This document shows, in pieces, positions 1 to 12,093 of a stretch of DNA of 64,000 nt. This stretch comes from Paraescarpia echinospica (lineage: Eukaryota > Annelida > Polychaeta > Sabellida > Siboglinidae): NCBI GenBank assembly GCA_020002185.1, contig CM034539.1, positions 29,070,950 through 29,134,949 of the forward strand, read 5' to 3'. The notes below the pieces were generated by a model. It did not search any database. It was not told the origin of the DNA and worked only from the letters and a program-made list of their open reading frames with translations. Each line of letters starts with the position of its first letter. Position 1 is the stretch's first letter. A program made the translations under genes and the position numbers.

Positions 1-1197
1 CACATCCGGGGTCAGATACAATCTGTGCAATCTTCTGTTGCGAGTCTTTCTAGAATGGAAATACATAGAGGTAATTTATTTTATATTAATTAAACATGCT
101 AAAACGTGTGACGACATTGTCGGAAATCTAATATGAAATCTGACTAGAAACTGTGTTGGTTTCGCCAATGAATGGAAATGAGATATCATTGACTGTGACT
201 TACATGTGTGACTTTACATTTCAGCATTAAACCAAATAAAAATAATTCCTGGTTTCTCACCAGTGTGCATATTTAAATTAAAATAGGTGTTACAAAACTG
301 TTTTATTTTTTAAACATAATTATTCATCTAAATATGTGTTCTGGCACATCTGAAAATGTGATTATTATATTATGTAGGAAGCCAAATGAATCTGTCTACA
401 GGTTTGAGTGTACAAGAAATACGCTGATATAAATCCAACAAGACAACCAGAGTTAGCATATATTCTAATACAAGTAACAGCAATTGACTTAAATGTCCAG
501 TTAGGAGTGCATGTTCTGCTCTCAATGGCGATTCTCTATCCGATATGCCTGTAATGTTGATTGTTGTATTCTGTGGTGCTCTCAAAGGTTTGCAACAAAC
601 ACAGAATCAGCTGCTTCTTTCTTGTTGGCGGTCAGTATAGAGTACTGTAGACAGAACCCAGTCTAACTGCTTCAATGACCAGGGCACAGGGAAACAGTGA
701 CCAAGAGCTCTGGTCAGTTCAGTGAAAGGTGTTGACTCTGTGGGAGTGGGGTTGATGAGTCAATTGGCTACAGGTCTCAGTTAGGCTGTTCCCCACACAG
801 GGAGCACAGTGACAATCAGCCCCTTCCCTGTCAGACCTCCAATTGCAATCACTTCCCAGCAACCAGAACTGCCTCAGCCTGACTGGCTACTTTAGGAAGA
901 ATCACTCAGACACAGGTGAACACCTCACAACTTTAGACACTGAACACACCTGTTTATTCTACCAGTGAAATATTGGGCTTGTCTTTACCTGTAGACAAGC
1001 TTATTTATTGTAATACTTATTTTATGCAGATAAACCTGTTCAAAAGAAGTTTTCTAACACTGTCCCGGATCTAAACAAAGTATACGTACACAAATTGTTT
1101 CATTAAATTTATAATACACATAAATCATGCCAAATAGACATGTACTATTAAGCCTGCTTTTATTTGAAAATTTATTTTATAATTATTATTATATACA
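1..1197. other. Intergenic, no gene recognised
   Basis: AT-rich sequence without a convincing coding region. A segment around 1,010-1,085 (TTATGCAGATAAACCTGT and flank) recurs in diverged form at about 3,205-3,280, on either side of the hAT-like element. Confidence 0.5.
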
Positions 1198-3192
1198 CAG
1201 GGTACAAAAATCCACTTGTCCATTAGCCAGAGACAATTAACTGGATTTGCCCCCCAGACAAGTGAAATTGTCCGTGGGACAACCTAGTTATTTACAGCCA
1301 GGACAACTAGAAAATTCATACTAAATTGTCCATTCTCTAAAACATCTGTCATGCAGTAAATTTCTTCGTTAAATGTTGTTCTCTAACGACGCTAAACAAG
1401 CATAAAATAAACCACAAGAAATACAGCCGACACGTCTGCCAATTTGAAAATGAAAGCCATAATCACCATGATGAGGAACCACCGTTTCCCGGGGAATTGG
1501 CCTGCGTTAGCACAACTGTCTTTGGCATGTAGTCTGTAGACTTTGAAAATTATAATTTCTGCTTTTTATTTTGTTTTTGGGTGAAGTTGTTTGAATAAAA
1601 TAGTATTCATTCTATGGGAATCTAATCAGGATATTTTTTCAAGAGCCAGGACCCGGGTAATTTACCTGGCTATGGCACTCGTTAACGATCGAATAATGCT
1701 GTCGCCGGTACGCAGTAGGTAAATGGCCCATTTTTAGGCACCACATTTACGTATCAGTCTCAAAAAAGATTAGCACATCGACCATGATAACGATATATAT
1801 ATATATGGCAGCAAAACAGTGACGGTCAATGAGTGTCATTTGGTGATAATAAATGGTAGCTTTAAATTGTTCGAGCAGAAGTTTGCAAATCGTTGTAGCA
1901 TTACTCATAGTTGGTGGAAAGTCCCCCAAGCACCTAGCAGACAGATCGGCAACTACCCCACGCATAGCGGACAGATCAGCAACTTAAGCCCTGAGCTTAG
2001 TAGCACCACTGGTTTCACAATAATAAGTGGTGTGTGCATGGCCATGGGTGCATGTGTATTTGTCATCAACATTCATGGTGGCCTGCAATAACATTATAAA
2101 GTACATGCATTTTGCAACTTGATATATTTGTTATTTTCAGAATTGCAATTCTGAGCCATCATATCCGTGCCAAAATAATATGAATGTGTCCTCAGAATGG
2201 ATAAAATACAACCATATTTCAAAAAATAACTGTTTTGCAAGATACATTTCCTATTATATAATTATAGTCATTCCATTTCAGATAAGAGAAGATGAGTTTT
2301 CAACTCTACTGATTCCACCTGTCAATGACCTGGGGCAGTGCATTGCCCTGAACAGTACTACTACTGCAAATGGGGGTAATTTATAGAATTCAGTGTCCAT
2401 TTTGCTGAAAGGTGACAAGTCACTGGCACCAACTTTGAGAAACCTTGGTTGTTCATGTTGTATGACTGATTTGTCTGCTTATTCTGGGCAAATTTAACAG
2501 GTGTTTTCAAAACTAACCATGACATTATTGTTATACAATATTTTGTTTGCCAAGACAAAACATGTGAAATCAAAGTACATTTCAGGTCAAAAACTTGTGA
2601 AACCCTTTTTGTTTCATTGCAATGAATGTTTCCTTTATGAAACACTAATTTTCTGGTCATTAAAATTATCATATTGATAGTTCAACACAAATAAGTGTTT
2701 ATTGTTTGTCTTCACAGCACGTATTCCCTGTCTCCATCTACATGTGTTCCAGCATCATCATGGTCTAAACACCCAATTATGTGAAGACTTGTATTAAAAG
2801 AAACTTGATATAGCTATCTCTCCCGTGCTGCTTCCAGTTAAAACACACTGGAACCTAAAAAAATGATGTTATTGTTTAATCATAATAGGGCACTGAGCAG
2901 CCGTTCTTCTCTGCTAAACATAAAAGTATAGCATGTACTGCCTTTGATAGGGTTATCAGCACACACTATTCAACTGTAAATGCTGTATGTGACTGGGAAC
3001 ACTAGTGTACATTGGCTACCTATGGCAGGTGTTACAGTAATGATTTAAAATAACAAAAACAAATTAATTATGGAGAAGTAGCTTTTGAAAGTTTGTTGTT
3101 TGTGGGACAAGTGAATTGTTGTACAGACAAGTTAACTTTTGGTTCTACTTGTCCACTAGACAAGTAGATAATTTGACAAATTTCGAGCCCTG
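1198..3192. mobile_element. Probable non-autonomous hAT-type element
   Basis: The left end reads CAGGGTACAAAAATCC and the reverse complement of the right end reads CAGGGCTCGAAATTTG. CAGGG(C)TCGAAAT is a widespread terminal repeat of animal hAT MITEs. The flanking 8-mers are TATATACA on the left and TATATATA on the right, 7 of 8 matching, the target length expected for hAT. Both subterminal regions are rich in CTTGTCC/GACAAGT motifs in both orientations. No transposase reading frame is visible in the 2 kb. Confidence 0.5.
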
Positions 3193-4260
3193 TATATATA
3201 TGGCTCTTTTTTAATGCAGAAAAACCTGTCTGGGTGAGTAAAAAAATTTCCAACACGGCCCTAAACTTAACTAAATATGAAAACTGGTCAATTTATACAC
3301 CAAAGCTACCATATCTTAAGACACTGTGACAGGAAAACATATTAGGGTTACTTAATTTAGCCAACACCGACTTCTTTCCGAGCTAATTTACCTGTAAATG
3401 TAGGCTGTTTGACTACAAAACTGGTGTATAAATTACCAATAAAACATCTAAGACCCCACATCATGCCTACGTTTGAAATCCTTTTAGAGAAATATCCAGG
3501 TAACCATCCAGATATATTGTCACAACTATGTACTGCATAAATGAACAGATCAAAAATGGTAATTAACACCGACCCTGACAGTTTGTAGAAAAATTAAATG
3601 TACATGTACGATGAAACTTGCAGGGCATTAAACTCTGGGGTAAAATAACCGGAGTTAATTACACTAAATCACATCATAAACTTAATGTAATTTTGTTTTT
3701 AATAATGTCGCAAAGCAAAGGATGTTTGCACAAATTTTACAAAGGCACTATTTCTGCCGAGTTAATTATTTCATGTGATGATTAGTAGAGGTGGTGTCTG
3801 GTGACAGGAATGTTCTAGATATCCACCGGACTTCAGTTCAGTCTTCACCTAGATATCCACCTACTGTGCCTGTGGCTGTGCGACCTTTTACTTTCTGACC
3901 TAACTAAGAAAATGCCTCCAAGTCTAAGACCGAGGCAAGAGGGTTATAAAATAAAAAAAATTGAAATGAACTTCTTTGGCATTATTTTAATGTTACACTT
4001 TCTGCACTTTCTGCACTTTCAAGTTTCTGCTTGATCCCATCATACCTGGTACCATGGTTTCATGCCAAGTTATCCTCAGGACAGCGCCTTCCCCACTAGA
4101 ACTAGAAGACAGCACCTTCTAGCGGGGACGGAATGTTTCTCCTGTTAAATCTAGGTTAGTAAACTGCAAACCTGTCAAGACACAAATATTTGTCACAACT
4201 AAAATCGTAAATGTAGTGGTCTTGTCTTATCAACATTACAATTTTAATTTATACTCATGA
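3193..4260. other. Intergenic, no gene recognised
   Basis: No coding signal. It contains a short direct repeat of TAGATATCCACC near 3,815-3,860 and an imperfect foldback around 4,080-4,125. Nothing else can be supported. Confidence 0.45.
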
Positions 4261-4268
4261 CTGGAAAA

Positions 4269-4580
4269 TTTGGGACAGGTCAAAATTTGTGGCACTGAAA
4301 TCTTGTGTTCTAGCGCTCTTGGCCTATTTTAATAAACTGCATGGTTTCGCACTGATTCACGTGATATGCAAACAATTTACACAGGCTCACAGTATAGATA
4401 GGACCCACGATTTTTGACTCGGGTGTCTTCAACAATTTGGATTTCGCCAGTATATTTTCGTAAGTACTTCACTCAAAACAACTTTTGTAAGTTTGTTTAA
4501 AAAAATTGGAAGGAATATGTGTTAGAGATTTAGCATATAAATATCTTACAGATGAATTTGATCAGGTTTTAGTAAAAATG
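4269..4580 (+). repeat. Left copy of a 0.3-kb inverted repeat pair
   Basis: Matches the reverse complement of 10,153-10,452 over about 300 bp with gaps. Shared landmarks, in order, are GTGxCACTGAAAT, GGCCTATTTTAAT, CGCACTGATTCACGTGA, GTAAGT(A/G)CTTC(A/G)CTCAAAACAACTTTT and GAATTTGATCAGGTTTT. The two copies bound about 5.6 kb of other repeats. Confidence 0.75.
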
Positions 4581-4599
4581 GGCCAAGAGGCCCTGAAGT

Positions 4600-6470
4600 C
4601 CTTTGGACTAATACGTCGATATGTGACCCCGGCTGACCAAATGAGTGATAAGTCGGAAAAATTGTAACATTGTTTTCTTACATTCTTGTAAAGGTTGGGT
4701 AGAGTGCTTTACACGGTTTCAAAAATTATGACGGATACAAAAATTGGCAAAGTTATGGAGCATTGAACATGGTAGGGTTCAAAAAATGAAAATGAAGAAA
4801 ACGGCTGTTGATGTTTTACATTATATATGCAAATGGATTGCGTGAAAATATGACATGCATGACATTCAAATGTGGCACACAGTATGTATGTTATGTTGCA
4901 CTGATGCACTAGAAGTACAAATGTGCTGCTACAAAAACTTATCAAGTTATGCCAAATTATTTATTTATGTGTAAAACTAAGAGGACAGATTATTTGAGAG
5001 CAAAAGATAGCATCAGACACTGGGACCGTGTGACTGCTGCCTGGCTAAATGGATGCAATGGTGCTTTGAAGTTAATTCTGCCAACTATCCTTTTCACACA
5101 AGCCTATAGGTTTAGTGGCTGCCAGCACACTACTGAGCCTAAGCTACCATGCAGGTGTGAAAAACGTCCTGATATATTTGAACTTGAGCCACTAATTAAC
5201 TGTCCACCAAGCAGTAGCAGAGCAGTTTTATAATACTAATCCACAAGTTAAGTGGCAGTGATCTTCTTTTTATCATTCATGTGATGTTTATTGTGAGTAG
5301 GGCGGATAAATGGTTATCATACATAGACAGGTACAGAAAGAAACTGACATTTTCTATAAAAAGAACACGTTTGCCTATCAATGTAGCATTACCACAGCGG
5401 CTGCCGCGGCTGTTGGATCTGGCCAGTTTTGACGCTAAACTACGACAGGTCACCGGTCATGCAGCCCTTACATCATTAAGTCCGCGTTAAATAAAACATA
5501 TTTAATATCACTGGAACGACAAGATAATGTTCTTTACAATGGCATAAAGTTTTTAAAAGTATTCCTTTATTTGACAAACTTATCATTCGTGATTGAGCGA
5601 TGATGCGCGCCAAAAGTGTCATGCCGACGGCGCTCCGCAACGGTACGGTTTTCGCAAAAACAGGTTGCGGCAAATTGAAAACCCGCACTTGTAAACCTAT
5701 TCGGATCGTCATGAGATCTGCTCGACTAATTAGAAGACATGTTCGTCTTCACTGCAGTCGTTGCACAAAGTTTCTGCGTTAAACCAAACGAAAGTTATGT
5801 CAAATTATCGTATAAACATGAATTTTTGGTAATGTTATCGCCTAAAATTCAAGTTCGTGTATATACACACCTACGTGTCAGTTTCAGACTGTTCAGATGA
5901 TATATGTTGTGATATTTTAAAAAGGTTTACAAGTGCGGAAATCGCATTTTGTGCGACATAGTTGCACGGTTTTCGACAACGCCACCGCAGATGGTGACGC
6001 TGTGCTAAAAATAGTAACATCCGCCTGGTAACGTCAGCATGCCGCTGGATATCCGCCAGGCGGACAACCGCGTTGCGCTGGTTGTCCGCTAGGCGGATTT
6101 GGCGCCTAGCTGTCATACAGGCAATCCCTATTCACACTACGCTGGCTACACTTAATAATTGATTTTAAACTTGAAATTCAGAAACTTGTATTCCAACCTT
6201 ACTTTGTTAAATATAAAATACAAACTTATTACATTTATTGTTTGCTTACTTGTAGTAATAACTAGCCAGTTTAAGCTTGGTATTTCCACCATTATAATAT
6301 TCATTTATTGCCACAATTATATTATTGGTGTGTATAACTATATTTTATTTTATTAATAATTATATATTCCTACGTTTAAATAGCTATTGTAACAACAAAG
6401 ACTAACAATAAAATCTGAGTTGTTGGTGCAATTATTCATTACTCTGTGTATTTAAATGCAGGTATCTCTC
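4600..6470. other. Unassigned sequence with one strong foldback
   Basis: No recognisable gene. A 95-codon plus-strand frame at 4,949-5,233 and a 61-codon frame at 5,600-5,782 have no family signature I know. The GC-richer stretch 5,930-6,115 carries the hairpin described separately; 6,150-6,470 is very AT-rich. Confidence 0.4.
6049..6100. repeat. 21-bp stem foldback (GC-rich hairpin)
   Basis: Left arm ATATCCGCCAGGCGGACAAC(C) pairs with the right arm ending GTTGTCCGCTAGGCGGATTT at 18 of 21 positions around a 10-base loop. A related CCGCCTGG element lies at 6,021. It is much more GC-rich than its surroundings. Confidence 0.75.
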
Positions 6471-6479
6471 AGGTCCAAG

Positions 6480-7320
6480 ACACTTTCTGTAATTCACATA
6501 GCAAAGTATAACTAGTATAGACATTAATTATGCAAAGTGGGAATTAAGTGACATCTAATTATAGTAATTAAACTCTTTATATAATACTATGATAAGATGC
6601 GCTAAACGTTAAATGATAAATTGATGCTTTTGAAAACTTTTATAACACGAATGAGGATTCCACATTTACAATGTCCGCCATTTTGTTTTATGATAATTAA
6701 TTATGCAAATGGCAACTAAGTGAGTTCTAATGAAAATGTTTGTGTTGTACTATTTTACAATATGCCTCAAATATTAATGATGTGCTTTTGGAAAAATAGA
6801 TATTCTGAAATTGGGATTCTACATTTAATATGTCCGCCATTTTATTTTATGCAAATTACTCAACAAATTATTCAAATTGTGGTAACTAATTGATAGCAAT
6901 GAAACAGTTTATGCTGTACTATTGTAAACGCCATTACTAAGTTAATTACATGCTCAGAATAACAATTTCTTCACAAAAACATTGGGAATCCTCATTCAAT
7001 ATGGCCGCCATTTTGTAATAATTATGCAAAAAATTTGGGATTGAAATGAAACAAGATATGTTACACTTTATAATACCTTGTAAATATACTCTAAACAATT
7101 AATGACATGACATGAATTGCATCTTGTTACAGTCTATGATTCAATATGTCGGCCATATTATGCTAATTAGGTCATGAAATATGCAAATTAGGTCAACGAA
7201 AATGAATTCCTCGTGTGAAAATACCTATATATGCAAAATCTGAAGTAATTACCTCAATTAATTACTTATCTGTTGTGAAAACAATGACAAAAATGGTAAA
7301 ATAGGGGTACATCCTGGAAA
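6480..7320 (+). repeat. Diverged tandem array, 145-170 bp units with a CCGCCATTTTG core
   Basis: The core GTCCGCCATTTTG or a close variant occurs at 6,673, 6,832, 7,003 and 7,148, each preceded by GATTC(T/A)...CATTTA/ATTCAATATG and followed by a run with TTATGCAAAT. Spacing is 159, 171 and 145 bp. A more decayed unit seems to precede them at about 6,500. No coding content. Confidence 0.7.
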
Positions 7321-7941
7321 TACTGTGACCCTATTCTTTCTGTGTTATTTTTCATGTTCACCGTTCCAACGAAAACTCCTGGGGTAGTAACCTTTCCAAC
7401 TTAATAACTTTGTAAGTAGTTGTCTGATTTTCATGAAATCAAAACCATTTACTTCAGAAGAAGAAGTTCCTTACATGCATAACAAAACATGTTTAGGTAA
7501 CAGTTTATATTTTTCATGTGGTAATGCTAATCAATGGCATGTATTTCTTATTGTTGCCATTTCTGCTGCGCAGAAATCAAACAACCCTGTAGGTAATTAT
7601 TAATCAGATGTTTTTTTGTGAATCATAGTTACAGACCATAAAAGGTTATGATGGAAGTAAAATGTTGACATGTTTACTGTTCACTTATTGCACTATGTCG
7701 TGCATTTAGAGGAATAATTATAACAGAAAATAAAATGTTGTTTTTAAATACATGCAATGATGAGAAACTGGGAATTATTTTTCAAACTTCCTGCTTATAT
7801 AAAACAACTGCATAAAAATAGATATCCATGCAAGACACAGACTCCGCATGCTACATGTTTTGGGAAGGGGAATAGCTTCCCAGCCAGCACAGCCTGACCC
7901 CCAAGCCCTGGACAGTTGGGCTTACATTTTAAGGGGTCACC

Positions 7942-8229
7942 CTGAAACAACCAAATGTCAACCATTAGAAGAGTTTACATAGTTCCGCTATACACAAGAA
8001 ATCTGTATTTGATTGAATCAGTCTAGTATCATCAGCATATAGTAGAACATACATTTTCATCATCATCATTACTAAGGTTGTTGTAAATTTCACCAGCTGC
8101 CATGTCAAGTCCCTTATAATTATGACTAACACTCTGTTCAAAATCATTCAGGTAAATAGCAAATAACAAAGGAAACAAGTTTTCTCCTTGTGGTAACTCT
8201 ACATCACATCAGAAGAAGGCTGACACAGC
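7942..8229 (-). pseudogene. LINE reverse-transcriptase fragment, left (inverted) arm
   Basis: On the minus strand this encodes a decayed reverse-transcriptase segment including NxKGLDMAAGEIYN-like residues and the catalytic block LLYADDTRLIQSNTD. It is the inverted partner of 8,866-9,158, with both breakpoints matching. About 96 codons of the RT palm are represented; no EN or thumb is next to it. Confidence 0.75.
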
Positions 8230-8865
8230 CCCCAAAAATGCAAAATTTGTACACTATCTAGTGATGTGGTTTTGAGTACGGCCCTTGAGACTATCCCTAG
8301 CAGTAGATTTTGTGAATCGTGTCAGAAAAAGGAACCTGGAAGCCTCTGCCAGTGACCAATTATAGATTAGTCACAGTTTTAGTCAGGCAGACTGGCCCTC
8401 CAAAGTGAGGTGTGACAGATGTTGTAGAAAAAGGGATTAGCCAGATAGAGCTGCAGCAGCTGCTCCTGCAGTAGACAATTTAGTTATCAAATTTTGCATT
8501 TTAGGGGACCTTTGGTGCCCTTACAATGATTCAATCAAATACAGATTTCTTGTGTACAGTGACACTACCACATGAAATGTATATGCAAAATTAGAGAAAA
8601 AGTTGCTGAACAGTTTTTGAAAAAATAGACAAAATATTACATTTTTACCAGTTTTGGGGTCCTTGGAGGCCCTAGGGAGCCCTTAGAATTATTCAATCAA
8701 ATACAGATTTCTTGTGCATAGTGGCAGTGCCCTAAGATGTCTTTGCAAAATTAGAGAAAAAGTTGTTGAACAGTTTCTGGGATACGGCAGCTAACGGCAG
8801 ACGTCGGACGCAGAGTGATGGCAATAGTCCCTTGGACCTTCGGCCAAAGGACTAAAAACAGGGCC
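8230..8865 (+). repeat. Spacer of the palindrome: noncoding repeat with RT-derived 35-mers
   Basis: Contains two units of a degenerate repeat with CAAAATTAGAGAAAAAGTTG, CTGAACAGTTT and a 35-bp stretch (8,528 and 8,690) beginning ATTCAATCAAATACAGATTT that also occurs inside the RT arms. It ends with the GATGGCAATAGTCCCTTGG and GGCCAAAGGACTAAA block of an abundant noncoding repeat type. Confidence 0.6.
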
Positions 8866-9158
8866 AGGCTGTGTCAGTCTTCTTCTCATGTGATGTAGAG
8901 GTACAGCAAGGAGAAAACTTGTCTCCCTTGTTATTTGCTATTTACCTGAATTTTGAACACTGTTAGTCATAATTATAAAGGACTTGACATGGCAGCTGGT
9001 GAAATTTACAACCTTATTGATGATGATGTAGACATTTTCTTGAAAATGTATGTTCTACTATATGCTGATGACACTAGAATGATTCAATCAAATACAGATT
9101 CCTTGTGTATAGCGGAACTATGTCAACTCTTCTAATGGTTGACATCTGGTTGTTTCAG
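8866..9158 (+). pseudogene. LINE reverse-transcriptase fragment, right arm
   Basis: Plus-strand copy of the same RT segment as 7,942-8,229: GENLSPLLFAIYLN-like residues (frame-damaged), then KGLDMAAGEIYN and MYVLLYADDTRMIQSNTDSL. YADD is intact but the piece is only about 97 codons and cannot function. With its inverted partner it forms a 1.2-kb palindrome. Confidence 0.78.
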
Positions 9159-9419
9159 GTGTCAACTATATTGTGAATCTGTAATTATTGCTTATATTGA
9201 TACAATTGATTTATATAGTACCATGTCTACACAAAGCATGGCAAGTGTAAACAGAACTGTAGAATGCATTTGATATCAATAAAGTGTAGGATATTTCACT
9301 CTATAGTTGTCCAGAATATTTATTTTCTATGTTTGTCACCTACAGGTGACAAACCATTTTATAATAATTAAATGAACATCAAAAATAAACACAACTTGCA
9401 ATTATAGAAAATCAATAGT

Positions 9420-10040
9420 TTTGAAGATACAGTTTAAAAGCTGCAGGCAACTGAGTTTAACAGGGGTCAAATGTGCCTGCTCTGCCTGTGACCAATTAAA
9501 GATTAGTTAAGGTCTCAATGGAACAATGCAGAGTGGAGTGAGACCAGGGCAGTTTCTGGCACAATACACAAAATCTACTGTTGGGGGTGGTCTCAAGGAC
9601 CCTTCTCAAAACCACATCACTAGATAATATAAAACTGTTGCATTTTGGGGGCCCCTGAGGTGCCCTTAGAATGATTCAATCAAATGCAGTTTTCTTGTGT
9701 ATAGTGGCAACACCCTAACTTAGGGCCTAACATAATCTATGCAAAATTAGAAAAAAAGTTGCTGAACAGTTTTTGAAAAAATAGGCAAAATGTGACAAAT
9801 TACCAGCCTTGGGGGCCCTACGGGGTCGTTAGAATGATTCAATCAAATACAGATTTATCGTGCATAGTGGCAATACCATAAGGCTAAGATACGTCTATAC
9901 AAAATAAAAAAAAGTTGCTGAACAGTTTATGAGATACCCGATACGGCAGCTAATGGCGGACGTCGGACGTCAGAGACAGACTGTGATGGCAACAGACCCT
10001 TGCCCTTGGCTTGGACCTCCGGCCCAAAAATGGCAAAACA
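9420..10040 (+). repeat. Further copies of the RT-35-mer noncoding repeat
   Basis: Two more copies of the ATTCAATCAAATxCAG stretch at 9,672 and 9,836 with the same CAAAATTAGA, AAAGTTGCTGAACAGTTT and GGCAGCTAATGGCGGACGTC flanks seen at 8,560-8,830. No coding capacity is evident outside the short embedded match. Confidence 0.6.
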
Positions 10041-10152
10041 CGATTGGACCCACGATTTTTGGCCATATTGCCCACACCTGTATACATTATATTGGTGCCG
10101 GTGGGGGCACTGCCACAAATCGTGCGTCCTATCGTATCATTTTTTGCAGTTC

Positions 10153-10452
10153 TAACAAAAACCTGATCAAATTCTTCAGTAATATAGCTGTGCTAAATTT
10201 CTAAAACCTATTACGTCAAATTTCTGCAAACAAACTCAAACTGTTAGAAAAGTTGTTTTGAGCGAAGCACTTACAAAAACAGACCGACAAAATCTCGTAA
10301 AAGCTTGACGCTTGCTTTGAAAACCTTGCGTCATATAGTCTGCGCTGTGTAAATCGCTCTATGGCCAGAACGTGTCACGTGAATCAGTGCGAGGTCGGGT
10401 ACTGTACATTAAAATAGGCCACGATATTTCAGTGACACGATTTTTGATCATT
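10153..10452 (-). repeat. Right copy of the 0.3-kb inverted repeat pair
   Basis: Reverse-complement partner of 4,269-4,580, closing the composite region. It ends near the block ATTTCAGTGACACGATTTTT. An extra GGxCCACGATTTTTGG/GATTTGTGGC segment at 10,035-10,130 lies between it and the repeats to its left. Confidence 0.75.
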
Positions 10453-10469
10453 TTCCGGTCGTGATAACA

Positions 10470-11940
10470 ACTAACTGTTCAGCATGCTACCTTGAGTGCA
10501 TTGCCTCTCTTCATCCATGTGTTGTCACTGTTGTGAATCTACGGATTATTATACAATACAAGAGAAGAACTGAAGACGCGGGAACGACACTTCGCCGAAC
10601 AAGTTCAAACATCCCTGGCGCAAAAGATACCCATCGAACCAATTGACTGCTAAACCGTTTAAACGGTTGCACAACGCGCGAAATGCAACTGTAATGTGCA
10701 TTTATTTAGTCACCAGACACGACTATTCCTTTTCAAACTTGTATTGACTTTCTTTATGGCGTTGTAGATATGCAATTCAATGAACCGATTCATCTGATAT
10801 GTTTAACTTAGCGAATATGTGCGTGTACTGTATTAAAACGTGCCTGCACACGTGATCTTCTTGGCTGTGGTGTCGGTGGATACGGAGTGTCGGAGGACAC
10901 TGTATTTATGTACAATGATGCTAAAAGTCACACTGTATAAATGCAAATGACTATCAAGTCCTATTTTCTTCAGCGTGAAGCACTGGCACGTATGTACTGA
11001 TGGTATTTTGTTTTATTGAATGTAGGAGATTGACGTAAGTATGCAAGAAAATCGCTTGAAGTTCTTTGTAATCATTTGAGTAAATTACATAATTCAGGCA
11101 AGTACAAGTAATATGTGTGATATGTCTAAAAGATACTGTCATAGTTACAGACGATCAAACAGTAGTTCTCAGTGTATTAACAACCGCTGCGTGCACACTT
11201 TTCTATTGTGGTGTAAACAGATTGATGGCGCCCACAAAAAAATGCAACTAAATGCCGAAAATGGAGGGAGAAATAAAAATTGGCCAAACCAAAATCATGA
11301 GGCCCAGAAGGCCAGGAAACGTCACAATGTAAGGAGCAACTGAATGCGAATTGGCAAAATGACTGGCATTATTGCCTTAGGTCAACTGTCATAACACAAA
11401 TTACAACCACGTGCTATAATATATTATATACTATAACAAATAAAAAACAAGTGTGATAGTATCGCCATCTGGCGTATTAAGTTCCACCAGTTACGTTTAA
11501 ATAGTTCATCACTATACATCTAGATGGCATGGCATTGTTATAAAAAGATCTGTTAGCCGGGGATGCGGAACGTACTTCCGCCCAGATGCACCACGATGTT
11601 GACATGAATAATTAAACAGTTATGTTACAACACACGTTGTCAGATTATTGTAGAGTACCATAGAGTACCATTCCAAGTGTTAACGTTGGTGAGATAATAT
11701 CACACCTGCATGCTGTTGATGACGTAGATGAGAAGATGTGAAATGAAAATAAATATATATATATATACAAGCATATTGATAAAATGGTGGATGGTACATT
11801 GATGTACATAAAGTACCTAGGCTTATCACTCGTAATTCCTATAAAACATTTTATACTCAAACTTATTTGTGAACGTTATACACATGCATATAACATACAC
11901 ATATTCCTGCAATTCTTCCTTTTTAAGGTAATATCTCGAA
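10470..11940. other. Intergenic, no gene recognised
   Basis: Small reading frames such as 11,113-11,343 show no family resemblance. Contains short TA runs (11,750-11,766). No splice-supported coding exon was found. Confidence 0.4.
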
Positions 11941-12093
11941 TGTTTTCTTTCAGAGTATGGTCTATCGTGAGATGAAGAGCCGAGAAAATGCGAATAAAAA
12001 GATGCCGTTAGTTTCATACCAGAGGCTGTATCAATAACAGGAAGTGAAACTAATAATTCACGACTTAAGAAACAAATAGGCCAAACATCTGTC

